Assembly (NCBI GenBank): GCA_030040115.1 | Contig: JASHUH010000389.1 | Span: 1-5,940 of the forward strand | Direction: 5' to 3' | Source: Acidobacteriaceae bacterium | GTDB taxonomy: Bacteria; Acidobacteriota; Terriglobia; Terriglobales; Acidobacteriaceae | Length of the DNA stretch: 5,940 nt | Part shown: piece after piece, positions 1-4,879 of the stretch | Layout of the letters: the number at the start of each line of letters is the position of its first letter | Position numbering within the stretch: position 1 is the first letter of the stretch | The notes under the pieces: generated by a model | The model's input: only the letters and a program-made list of their open reading frames with translations | Told to the model about the DNA's origin: nothing | The model's database searches: none | Program-made: the position numbers and the translations under genes

Positions 1-765
1 GAGCCCGGTTGGGGCCACTGGGAGCTGTTTGGGATCGGGCGCTCCTTCCGCGATCGCCTTTATCCGTCGGGCTTCACTGCCGGCGCCGTAACGCCCTGTG
101 GCGTGGCGCCCACTAGCGCGCCCTGCAACACAATAGCGTGGGGCGGCGGCGCGGGCGGCGGCTTCCGCGGTCCGCTGGTGGCCAATGACAAGCTCACCAT
201 TGGCCTCAAGGGCCTCTACGGCCAGGGCGTCGGCCGCTACGGTGACTCGACTATTGCCGATATCACCTTCCGTCCGAATGGCGCCATCTCTCCGCTGCAC
301 GGCTTCTCCGCCCTGAGTACGGTGGAGGCGAATCCCACCAGCCGCCTAATGCTCTACTTCAATTACGGCGGCGATTACATCGGCCGCGACTGGACTGTTG
401 ACACCATTGCAGGCGACCCCAACTTCGGCAAAGAAGTCGGCTACGGCGCCTACACTGCAAGCATGTACGGCTGCACCACCGAAAATCCATCCAGCTCGGC
501 CAACGCCAGCGCAAACCCCGGCACGCCGAGCAACTGCGGCGGCAACAACAAGGACACGCAGGAGTTCACCGCCGGCTGGTGGTACAACTTCTATGCTGGT
601 CCCGCGGGCCGCCTGCGTCAGGGCTTCCAGTACAGCTTGTGGCGCCGCGACCTGTGGTCCGGCAGTGGCGTCAATCCCACCACCATGGCCGATCAAAATC
701 CCGGCGGCGGCGCCCACGGAAGCGACAACATGTGGTGGACCTCGTTCCGCTATTACCTGCCGTAA
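1..765 (+). CDS. Outer-membrane beta-barrel protein, acidobacterial type (5'-truncated, C-terminal 254 residues)
   Basis: The frame is open from the first base to a TAA at 763-765, so this is the C-terminal part of a longer protein; the GTG at 103 is internal, not a start. The visible 254 residues are rich in Gly, Asn, Tyr, Trp and Phe and show alternating aromatic, amphipathic stretches such as KLTIGLKGLYGQGVGRYG, RLMLYFNYGGDYIGRDW and FTAGWWYNFYAGP, separated by Gly/Asn/Ser loops, as expected of membrane beta-strands. The end, DNMWWTSFRYYLP, together with GRLRQGFQYSLWRRDLW before it, resembles a C-terminal pattern I associate with conserved outer-membrane proteins of Acidobacteriota of unknown function. 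Cys codons at 472 and 535 bracket a Ser/Asn-rich loop and might form a disulfide. A porin-like or surface role is inferred; the substrate is unknown. The gene converges on tsf and ends 28 nt before a shared terminator. Confidence 0.75.
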   Translation, partial: EPGWGHWELFGIGRSFRDRLYPSGFTAGAVTPCGVAPTSAPCNTIAWGGGAGGGFRGPLVANDKLTIGLKGLYGQGVGRYGDSTIADITFRPNGAISPLHGFSALSTVEANPTSRLMLYFNYGGDYIGRDWTVDTIAGDPNFGKEVGYGAYTASMYGCTTENPSSSANASANPGTPSNCGGNNKDTQEFTAGWWYNFYAGPAGRLRQGFQYSLWRRDLWSGSGVNPTTMADQNPGGGAHGSDNMWWTSFRYYLP

Positions 766-793
766 GCCCTTCGCCCTCCGACTTGGCAAACCA

Positions 794-827
794 AAAAGGG
801 CGGCCCGCAGATGCGAGCCGCCCTTTT
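794..827. terminator. Bidirectional rho-independent terminator between the outer-membrane gene and tsf
   Basis: An 11-bp perfect stem (AAAAGGGCGGC at 794-804, GCCGCCCTTTT at 817-827) encloses a 12-nt loop. The T-run follows the GC-rich stem in both directions (TTTT on +, TTTTT on -). It sits 28 nt after the + strand stop and 19 nt after the tsf stop on the - strand, as expected for a terminator shared by convergent genes. Confidence 0.9.
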
Positions 828-846
828 CACCTTCGTGCCGCGAGAC

Positions 847-1506
847 TCATTCCGCAGCGGTCGCTTCCACGGGTTTTGTCTGCGCCACCGTCCAATCGGG
901 CGCGCCCACCTTGAACCGCGCAAACCGGCGCACAGTGATGTTCTCGCCCAGCTTAGCCACCTTTTGCGCGATGAGTTCCTTGACACTCACCGCCTGGTCC
1001 TTAATGAATGGCTGCTCAAGCAGGCAGACCTCCTCATAGAACTTCCCCATCTTGCCTTCCACGATCTTCTCGATGACCGCGGCCGGCTTCCCCGTGGCGG
1101 CCGCCTGCGCACGATAGATGTCTTTCTCGCGCTCCAGATCCTGCGCGGTCACGTCGTCTGGTTTCACGTAACGCGGATCGCTGGCGGCGATGTGCATCGC
1201 CAAGTCCTTGAGCAACTCCTGGAAATCGCCAGTGCGGGCCACGAAGTCGCTCTCGCAATTCAACTCCAGCATCACACCGATTTTGCCGCCTGCATGAATG
1301 TAGGACCCCACCGCACCCTCGTTGGTGGCCCGCGAGGCCTTCTTCTGCGCCGAGGCCATACCCCGCTTACGCAGCACCACGAACGCCGCTTCAGTATCGC
1401 TCCCGGCCTCCTGCAGGGCTTTGAGACACTCGCCCATGGGCGCGCCTGATTTTTCCCGCAAATCCTTCACCAATTTCGCATCAATCTTTCCCGTCACAAT
1501 CGTCAT
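847..1506 (-). CDS. tsf: Translation elongation factor Ts (EF-Ts), short form
   Basis: EF-Ts is the cytoplasmic guanine-nucleotide exchange factor that releases GDP from EF-Tu. The 219-residue protein starts ATG and ends TGA. Residues about 8-50 form the N-terminal UBA-like domain with the family signature in the form LREKSGAPMGECLKAL (16-31). The core follows, with the EF-Tu-contacting motif as SDFVAR (86-91; TDFVAR in many species) within GVMLELNCESDFVAR. The C-terminal region contains EKIVEGKMGKFYEEVCLLEQ. The length is close to the short Thermus-type protein (about 196 aa) rather than the E. coli form (about 283 aa), so one core repeat and the coiled-coil insertion are missing, which is common outside Proteobacteria. 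It is the last gene of the cluster, 140 nt after rpsB, and is followed by a strong terminator. No strong Shine-Dalgarno is visible; GGGA lies about 7 nt upstream of the ATG. Identity is secure. Confidence 0.97.
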   Translation of the reverse strand: MTIVTGKIDAKLVKDLREKSGAPMGECLKALQEAGSDTEAAFVVLRKRGMASAQKKASRATNEGAVGSYIHAGGKIGVMLELNCESDFVARTGDFQELLKDLAMHIAASDPRYVKPDDVTAQDLEREKDIYRAQAAATGKPAAVIEKIVEGKMGKFYEEVCLLEQPFIKDQAVSVKELIAQKVAKLGENITVRRFARFKVGAPDWTVAQTKPVEATAAE

Positions 1507-1575
1507 CTCATTTCCCGGCTGACGCGCAGCCCCATCGTGGTTGTCGTTCGAAGGTAACGCCGCAATATTTCCAGC

Positions 1576-1611
1576 AAAAGAAAAGCGTGGCGAATCGCAG
1601 CGGCCACGCTT
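1576..1611 (-). terminator. Terminator- or attenuator-like hairpin between rpsB and tsf
   Basis: Read on the - strand, a 9-bp perfect stem (AAGCGTGGC / GCCACGCTT, arms 1603-1611 and 1583-1591) with an 11-nt loop runs straight into TTTTCTTTT (1584 to 1576). This has the shape of an intrinsic terminator. It lies downstream of the rpsB stop and 70 nt before the tsf start, so it may partly terminate transcription and set the S2:EF-Ts ratio. How much read-through occurs cannot be told from sequence. Confidence 0.65.
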
Positions 1612-1620
1612 GTCTTTATA

Positions 1621-1638
1621 TGCGCGCTTGAGCGCGCA
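1621..1638 (-). other. Short GC-rich hairpin just after the rpsB stop
   Basis: A 7-bp perfect inverted repeat, TGCGCGC / GCGCGCA (1621-1627 and 1632-1638), closes a 4-nt loop. It lies 8 nt past the rpsB stop codon and just ahead of the terminator-like hairpin at 1576-1611, so the two stems would stand side by side in the transcript. It has no T-tract of its own; it may protect the rpsB 3' end or contribute to attenuation. Confidence 0.4.
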
Positions 1639-1646
1639 GAAAAAGA

Positions 1647-2513
1647 TCAGAGTGCACCCTCGGCTGCCTCGGCCTCTTCCAGGCTGGCAACCGCGGTTGG
1701 CGCCTTGCGAATGCCTCCACCATACGCTGATTCCATATCCAGATCCTCGGCTGCACCGGGCTCCTCGGCCAAGCCCTCCGTCGCGAGCTCCGTCGGCGCC
1801 GGCGCCTCTTCGACAAACGCCTTGTCACCCACCAGGTTCACGCCCTCGGCTGCCGAATCGGCGATCTTTGAAGTAAAGAGGCGAATGGCGCGCAACGCGT
1901 CGTCATTCCCCGGAATCACGTAATCGACCACCGTAGGATCGCAGTTCGTGTCCACCACCGCGACCACAGGAATGCCAAGCTTGCGCGCTTCCTTCACGGC
2001 AATGGCCTCGTTATTCGAGTCCACGACGAACAGCGCGTCGGGCAGCCGTTTCATGGCCTTGATGCCGGCCAGATTGGCTTGCAGGTGCTTGCGCTCCCGT
2101 TCCAAGCGGATCACTTCTTTTTTGGTCAGCAGGTCATAGCGGCCGTCGGTGGCCATCTCATCCAGTTCCTGAAGGCGTTTGACCGACTTCTGCACCGTCA
2201 CCCAATTCGTGAGCAGCCCTCCCAGCCAACGCTGGTTGATAAACGGCATACCGGCCCGCGTCGCCTCTTCGGCCACTGCGTCCTGCGCCTGGCGCTTGGT
2301 GCCGACAAAAAGAACCGTCTTGCCCTGCGCGCAAAGGTCGCTGACGAATTTCGACGCCTCCTTGAAAAGCTTGAGCGTCTTCTGCAGGTCGATGATGTAA
2401 ATCCCGTTCCGCTCGCCGAAGATATACTCCTTCATCTTCGGATTCCAGCGTTTGGTTTGATGCCCGAAGTGAACACCTGCCTCGAGCAGCTCCTTCATGG
2501 TGATGGTCGCCAA
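1647..2513 (-). CDS. rpsB: 30S ribosomal protein S2 with acidic C-terminal extension; TTG start
   Basis: S2 joins the 30S subunit late and helps anchor S1 near the mRNA exit. The 288-residue protein shows [15 protein letters not shown] (13-27), a [11 protein letters not shown] strand-loop (67-77), [11 protein letters not shown] (93-103), a charged coiled-coil hairpin (about 106-150) and the second family signature [20 protein letters not shown] starting at residue 158. The body ends near 228; E. coli S2 is 241 aa. Residues 229-288 form an Ala/Glu-rich tail with about 15 acidic and 3 basic residues, probably disordered. The start is TTG at 2513: a perfect AGGAGG lies 4 nt upstream, and the N-terminus [19 protein letters not shown] matches the E. 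coli layout MATVSM; the next ATG (Met6) is about 19 nt from that site. Spacers to rpsI (189 nt) and tsf (140 nt) are wide and structured. Identity is secure. Confidence 0.97.
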   Translation of the reverse strand: MATITMKELLEAGVHFGHQTKRWNPKMKEYIFGERNGIYIIDLQKTLKLFKEASKFVSDLCAQGKTVLFVGTKRQAQDAVAEEATRAGMPFINQRWLGGLLTNWVTVQKSVKRLQELDEMATDGRYDLLTKKEVIRLERERKHLQANLAGIKAMKRLPDALFVVDSNNEAIAVKEARKLGIPVVAVVDTNCDPTVVDYVIPGNDDALRAIRLFTSKIADSAAEGVNLVGDKAFVEEAPAPTELATEGLAEEPGAAEDLDMESAYGGGIRKAPTAVASLEEAEAAEGAL

Positions 2514-2517
2514 AGTC

Positions 2518-2523
2518 CCTCCT
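2518..2523 (-). promoter_or_regulatory. Shine-Dalgarno that decides the rpsB TTG start
   Basis: The - strand reads AGGAGG, then GACT, then TTG. The full-consensus site with a short 4-nt gap supports initiation at TTG 2513-2511 rather than at the ATG five codons further on. Confidence 0.7.
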
Positions 2524-2534
2524 CTGTGATTTGC

Positions 2535-2570
2535 ATTCCGGCCGAGCCGGAATTGATGCCCCTTGCGGGG
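2535..2570 (-). promoter_or_regulatory. Tandem hairpins in the rpsB leader (candidate S2 regulatory element)
   Basis: In the - strand transcript two stem-loops lie in series. The first is CCCC-GCAA-GGGG (2570-2559), a GNRA-type tetraloop. Five nucleotides later comes ATTCCGGC-TCG-GCCGGAAT (2553-2535), an 8-bp stem with a 3-nt loop. The second ends 11 nt before the AGGAGG of rpsB. A structured leader this close to the start suits autogenous translational control by S2, which is known for the E. coli rpsB leader. I see no detailed match to a named RNA family, so the regulatory role is inference. Confidence 0.45.
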
Positions 2571-2583
2571 AGATTTGAAAAAT

Positions 2584-2604
2584 CAGCTCCCAGCCGCCAG
2601 CTCT
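2584..2604 (-). repeat. Heptad AGCT-type repeat tract, copy d (3 units)
   Basis: Three consecutive 7-bp units on the - strand (AGAGCTG, then GCGGCTG, then GGAGCTG) fit the consensus GNRGCTR. This is the most degenerate of four such tracts. Its orientation is opposite to copy a at 2658-2692, so the pair forms an imperfect inverted repeat inside the rpsI-rpsB spacer. Confidence 0.45.
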
Positions 2605-2622
2605 TCTTTGCCGGAGCTCATT

Positions 2623-2638
2623 TATCGGGAGTCCGATA
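2623..2638. repeat. Small inverted repeat in the rpsI-rpsB spacer
   Basis: TATCGG (2623-2628) and CCGATA (2633-2638) form a 6-bp stem with a 4-nt loop. It lies in the interval between heptad tracts d and a. No function can be assigned. Confidence 0.4.
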
Positions 2639-2657
2639 CCGCCTGACCAAGCAAGGA

Positions 2658-2692
2658 AAAACTGGAAACTAGGAGCTAGAAGCTAGCAGCTT
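2658..2692 (+). repeat. Heptad AGCT-type repeat tract, copy a (about 5 units)
   Basis: From 2665 the + strand falls into 7-bp steps, GAAACTA, GGAGCTA, GAAGCTA and GCAGCTT, with a weaker unit AAAACTG before them (2658-2664). The consensus is GNAGCTA. On the cluster's own strand it begins 10 nt after the rpsI stop codon. It shares its two central units with copies b and c. Confidence 0.65.
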
Positions 2693-2693
2693 G

Positions 2694-2713
2694 CGAAGCG
2701 CTTTAGCGCTTCG
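2694..2713. repeat. Perfect inverted repeat spanning the rpsI stop codon
   Basis: CGAAGCGCT (2694-2702) and AGCGCTTCG (2705-2713) are perfect 9-bp arms separated by TT. The rpsI TAA (2703-2705) falls at the centre, so the last codons of rpsI form one arm. With such a small gap, the RNA hairpin would open its innermost pairs. No long T-run follows on the - strand, so it is not a classical terminator; transcript 3'-end protection is possible. Confidence 0.55.
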
Positions 2714-3098
2714 AGAACTGGAACCGCTTTCGGGCGCCCTTCTGGCCGTACTTCTTGCGCTCTTTCACCCGCGCATCACGAGTGAGCAGGCCTTCGGCCT
2801 TCAGCGTTTTGCGCAACTCAGGGTTGAATTCGATCAAGGCCCGCGCCACGCCCATTTTTACTGCGTCAGCTTGCGCAGCCACCCCGCCGCCAGTTACGGT
2901 TGTCACCACATCGAAACTCGACGCCAGATCGGCCGCGGCGAGCGTGCGCTTGGCCGAAACCCGCTGCTGCTCGGTAACAAAATAGGCCTCGAACGCCTTG
3001 CCGTTCACTTTCCACTCGCCCGTACCAGGACGCAGAAAGGCGCGCGCGATCGCCGACTTGCGGCGTCCCGTCCCGTAATACTGCACCAAATCCGCCAT
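2703..3098 (-). CDS. rpsI: 30S ribosomal protein S9
   Basis: S9 sits in the head of the 30S subunit, and its C-terminal tail reaches the P-site tRNA. The 131-residue protein, close to the usual 130, begins [19 protein letters not shown] with the conserved GTGRRK (9-14). It carries the family signature [19 protein letters not shown] (70-88) and ends in a basic stretch finishing KRFQFSKR, the conserved SKR tail that contacts tRNA. The start is ATG, with AGGAG (3109-3113) 10 nt upstream; the stop is TAA. As in most bacteria it follows rplM, but the spacer is an unusual 129 nt and holds an inverted pair of heptad repeats, one of which abuts this ribosome-binding site. Identity is secure. Confidence 0.97.
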   Translation of the reverse strand: MADLVQYYGTGRRKSAIARAFLRPGTGEWKVNGKAFEAYFVTEQQRVSAKRTLAAADLASSFDVVTTVTGGGVAAQADAVKMGVARALIEFNPELRKTLKAEGLLTRDARVKERKKYGQKGARKRFQFSKR

Positions 3099-3110
3099 TT
3101 CTCTCTAACT

Positions 3111-3138
3111 CCTGCTTCAGCCTCTAGCTTCTAGCTCT
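3111..3138 (-). repeat. Heptad AGCT-type repeat tract, copy b (about 4 units)
   Basis: On the - strand the tract steps in 7-bp units, AGAGCTA (3138-3132), GAAGCTA (3131-3125) and GAGGCTG (3124-3118), then decays into AAGCAGG, which overlaps the start of the rpsI Shine-Dalgarno. Copy c lies inverted to it. Bases 3124-3137 can pair with 3198-3211 over 14 positions with one mismatch, closing a loop of 60 nt. Confidence 0.65.
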
Positions 3139-3189
3139 TCCCGCGAAAGGAGCCTTCTCCACCATCCTCAACCGTTCCTCCGGCGAGAA

Positions 3190-3224
3190 CAAGCCAGGAG
3201 CTGGAAGCTAGCAGCTAATCGCTG
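3190..3224 (+). repeat. Heptad AGCT-type repeat tract, copy c (about 5 units)
   Basis: On the + strand the units GGAGCTG (3197-3203), GAAGCTA (3204-3210) and GCAGCTA (3211-3217) are flanked by weaker 7-bp units on both sides. The core differs from copy a at only two of 22 positions. On the cluster's strand it begins 3 nt after the rplM stop. Together with copy b it fills much of the rplM-rpsI spacer. Confidence 0.65.
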
Positions 3225-3227
3225 CCT

Positions 3228-3650
3228 TTACAATTCCACCGGCCGCTGCGCCTGGTGGGGGTGTTTGTCGCCGCTGTAGACCTTCAGCTTCGAGCCCATC
3301 GCCCGGCCAAGCTTGGTTTTGGGCAACATGCCCTTGATCGCCTCTTCCAGCACCTTCTCTGGCCGGCGGCTAAGCAGCCGTGTAAAAGACTCCTCTCGCA
3401 GTCCGCCGGGAAAACCCGTATAGCGCCGGTAGATTTTTTTCTCATTCTTCAACCCGCTCAGTCGCACTTTTTCAGCATTGATCACAATCACATGATCGCC
3501 CATGTCGAGATACGGCACATATTGGGGGTTGAGCTTGCCGCTCAGAATGCTTGCGGCCTTGGCGGCCAACCGGCCCAGGGTTTGCCCGTTCGCGTCCATC
3601 AAATACCATTTGCGGACAATCTCTTTGCCGCTCGGTACAAAGGTCGACAT
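3228..3650 (-). CDS. rplM: 50S ribosomal protein L13
   Basis: L13 is an early-assembly protein that binds 23S rRNA. The 140-residue product matches the usual length (E. coli 142). It has the N-terminal [16 protein letters not shown] block (14-29), the central [19 protein letters not shown] and [14 protein letters not shown] segments, and the C-terminal KGMLP (106-110) with [14 protein letters not shown] (122-135). The frame stays open upstream to an ATG at 3752, but the start at 3650 is preferred: AGGAG lies 4 nt upstream, and the homologous region begins just after it, while the extra upstream residues ([15 protein letters not shown]) look like translated leader. It is the first gene of the cluster, about 255 nt downstream of a good promoter, and the stop is TAA. 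In E. coli L13 represses its own operon; whether that holds here is unknown. Confidence 0.96.
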   Translation of the reverse strand: MSTFVPSGKEIVRKWYLMDANGQTLGRLAAKAASILSGKLNPQYVPYLDMGDHVIVINAEKVRLSGLKNEKKIYRRYTGFPGGLREESFTRLLSRRPEKVLEEAIKGMLPKTKLGRAMGSKLKVYSGDKHPHQAQRPVEL

Positions 3651-3906
3651 CTCGCTCCTGTTCCAAAAGGCCCGGCGCCAGCCTGCGAATCCAGCCGGCC
3701 CCGCAGCCCATGTCGCAACATTTCCACGCCCCGCGCGTCGGTCTCTACGCAAAGCTCGCGCGGGCGCTCATTTACCCACTGCCAAACAAGCCTGTTCGGG
3801 TGAGAATTGCGGTTTTCGGCTTCGCCGGGCCCCTGATTGATCGCCCCGCAGCCTCTTGCCGAGTCCAAGCGCAAATGCGCACTCCACGGCCTTAACACCG
3901 CGCAAG
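3651..3906 (-). promoter_or_regulatory. Long 5' leader of the rplM cluster
   Basis: About 255 nt separate the predicted transcription start (near 3906) from the rplM ATG. I see no convincing gene in it on either strand. Near the 5' end, - strand GAGTGCGCA / TGCGC...ACTC (3884-3861) folds into a bulged hairpin, and CGGC-GAA-GCCG around 3814-3824 is a further small stem. Just before rplM the sequence is very GC-rich with repeated GGCTGG. A leader this long often hosts ribosomal-protein autoregulation, here possibly by L13. I cannot match it to a known leader family. Confidence 0.4.
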
Positions 3907-3912
3907 GTCTTC

Positions 3913-3941
3913 AGAATACGGGAAAACCGGGCCGGAGTCAA
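3913..3941 (-). promoter_or_regulatory. Sigma70-type promoter of the rplM-rpsI-rpsB-tsf cluster
   Basis: On the - strand, TTGACT (3941-3936, 5 of 6 to the -35 consensus) and TATTCT (3918-3913, 4 of 6 to the -10) are separated by exactly 17 nt. The start would be near 3906. It lies in the intergenic region between the SprT-like gene and rplM, the expected place for the cluster promoter. It is the best promoter match I find in the window. Confidence 0.65.
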
Positions 3942-3947
3942 CGCGAA

Positions 3948-3963
3948 CCTCAGCCTGTCGAGG
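3948..3963. repeat. Short inverted repeat just upstream of the rplM promoter
   Basis: CCTC and GAGG close 8 nt, giving CCTCAGCCTGTCGAGG; on the other strand it contains TCGACAGGCTGAGG. This is one base from TCGACAGGCTCAGG, a motif I associate with dispersed intergenic repeats in GC-rich genomes. It lies 7 nt upstream of the -35, so it could be either a dispersed repeat or an operator. Confidence 0.25.
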
Positions 3964-4028
3964 GCGGAACATCCTTAGAAGCCGATTTTTTCGAACAGAC
4001 GTGATTTTTCTCCGACCGCCCAAAACTG

Positions 4029-4670
4029 CTAAAGCCGCTTGATGAATGCCAGCGCAGCGGCCAGTTGCGGAAACCGCGCTTCCTCGGCCTTGAACTCTTG
4101 TGAGTGAACGCACCGGCGCAGCCCGCGCATCTTCACCGGGTGCTTCAGGTGCAGCATCTCGTGGTAAAGCAAGTATTCGATGGCATATCGCGGACTCGAA
4201 GGCCGATCAAAGACCCTGCTCACCACAATAGTGTTGTGCGCCGCGTCATAGTGACCCAGCGAGCGCTTGGCCAATTGCTCGCTCCAGGTAAGCTCGGGCC
4301 GCCCGAGCAGCCCGCCAAAGAAGCGCATGTTGAGCGAATCGAATACTTCCTCAAGATGGTAATAGCGGCCCTCCGGTCCAGAGTACCGTTTGCTGCCGCG
4401 CGCATGCCGAATCAATTCGGTCTGCCGGGTGACGGCTGCGCTCGATGCAAAGCGCTTGAAGCGCAAATTCTGCCTTGGGTCCACTGGCTTCCCATAGAGC
4501 TTGGCCAGCAGGATGTGAGCAATGGCGTGGATCACCGTTTCCGGCGCCCCCTCCAGCAAATCCGAGAGGCTCACCAGGACTTTTCCGTCTCGCAAACGGA
4601 TGGTGGTGTTTAACGAAGTGAAGCGGCGGAAGCGCACCACGATAGGCGGCATGGGCGCCCGCGGGCGCAA
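4029..4670 (-). CDS. SprT/M48-like zinc-metalloprotease-fold protein
   Basis: The product is about 213 residues from the chosen start. The motif HEMLH (about 170-174), in YLLYHEMLHLKHPV, has the HExxH form of zincins, with two His ligands and a catalytic Glu. Fifteen residues after it, HSQEFKAEEARF (about 189-200) offers a third His in the arrangement of SprT-like and YgjP/DUF45 proteins. Upstream, FDSLNMRFFGGLLGRPELTWS is typical of the SprT-like fold. No signal peptide is evident, so a cytoplasmic location is likely. The start is TTG 4670, with AGGAGGAG (4680-4687) 9 nt upstream; a longer TTG start at 4760 lacks a comparable site. The N-terminal half has a second, Glu-lacking HAIAH (about 48-52). 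The substrate is unknown; SprT relatives include DNA-protein crosslink proteases, but nothing here proves that role. It is divergent from the AsmA-like gene. Confidence 0.8.
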   Translation of the reverse strand: MRPRAPMPPIVVRFRRFTSLNTTIRLRDGKVLVSLSDLLEGAPETVIHAIAHILLAKLYGKPVDPRQNLRFKRFASSAAVTRQTELIRHARGSKRYSGPEGRYYHLEEVFDSLNMRFFGGLLGRPELTWSEQLAKRSLGHYDAAHNTIVVSRVFDRPSSPRYAIEYLLYHEMLHLKHPVKMRGLRRCVHSQEFKAEEARFPQLAAALAFIKRL

Positions 4671-4679
4671 TGCCCGATA

Positions 4680-4687
4680 CTCCTCCT
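4680..4687 (-). promoter_or_regulatory. Shine-Dalgarno that decides the SprT-like start
   Basis: AGGAGGAG on the - strand lies 9 nt before TTG 4670-4668. It favours this start over TTG 4760 (only AGGG upstream) and over ATG 4652 (27 nt away). Confidence 0.55.
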
Positions 4688-4879
4688 GAAAAATAACAAC
4701 AAATTCGGGGATCACCAACAAGGAGGATAACAGGCCCGCAACGCCGCAATGCAGCGCCAATCAAGCCAATTCCCTGCCCCGCGCGCTCATTTACCCTCCG
4801 TTCGCCACGCTTTTTCGCGCGCGGGTTGGCCGTCTTCACGGCTTACCCCATCTAAGCAATCTTGGGGAAGGCAGGGATT
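4688..4879. other. Divergent intergenic region between the SprT-like and AsmA-like genes
   Basis: This stretch must hold the promoters of both divergent genes, but I find no strong -35/-10 pair. CCCCA (4846-4850) and TGGGG (4863-4867) could form a weak 5-bp stem with a 12-nt loop, overlapping the start of the AsmA-like gene's purine-rich ribosome-binding region. The + strand AGGAGG at 4722-4727 has no start codon at a useful distance. Confidence 0.35.

Noticed and set aside
103..765. Complete 220-residue protein starting at GTG 103
   Set aside because: The same frame is open back to base 1 with matching composition (EPGWGHWELFGIGRSFRD), so GTG 103 is an internal codon of a truncated gene.
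811..1449. 212-codon frame on the + strand
   Set aside because: It is antisense to tsf, has no recognisable motif, and is a typical GC-rich shadow frame.
1614..1645. TATAAA on the - strand (1620-1615) as a tsf promoter
   Set aside because: There is no acceptable -35 at 16-18 nt upstream, and the start would fall at the terminator-like hairpin.
2615..2660. Internal rpsB promoter (TTGGTC, 18 nt, GATAAA on the - strand)
   Set aside because: Only 3 of 6 and 4 of 6 matches, and the spacer overlaps a small inverted repeat; too weak to annotate.
2079..2672. 197-codon frame on the + strand
   Set aside because: It is antisense to rpsB and its leader and matches no family I recognise.
3149..3160. 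GGAG-CCTT-CTCC hairpin in the rplM-rpsI spacer
   Set aside because: A 4-bp stem is within chance expectation for this base composition.
2584..3224. CRISPR-like array
   Set aside because: The repeats are 7-bp tandem units without unique spacers of constant length, and no cas genes are present.
3651..3752. 34-residue N-terminal extension of L13 from ATG 3752
   Set aside because: L13 homology starts after Met 3650, where a good Shine-Dalgarno lies; the extension has leader-like composition.
3255..3803. 182-codon frame on the + strand
   Set aside because: It is antisense to rplM and shows no domain; the opposite strand is explained by L13.
3599..3898. Leader peptide frame on the - strand starting GTG 3898
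   Set aside because: It overlaps rplM, is rich in Arg, Gly and Ala like random GC-rich translation, and has no supporting ribosome-binding site.
4104..4613. 169-codon frame on the + strand
   Set aside because: It is antisense to the SprT-like gene, whose HEMLH motif identifies the real frame.
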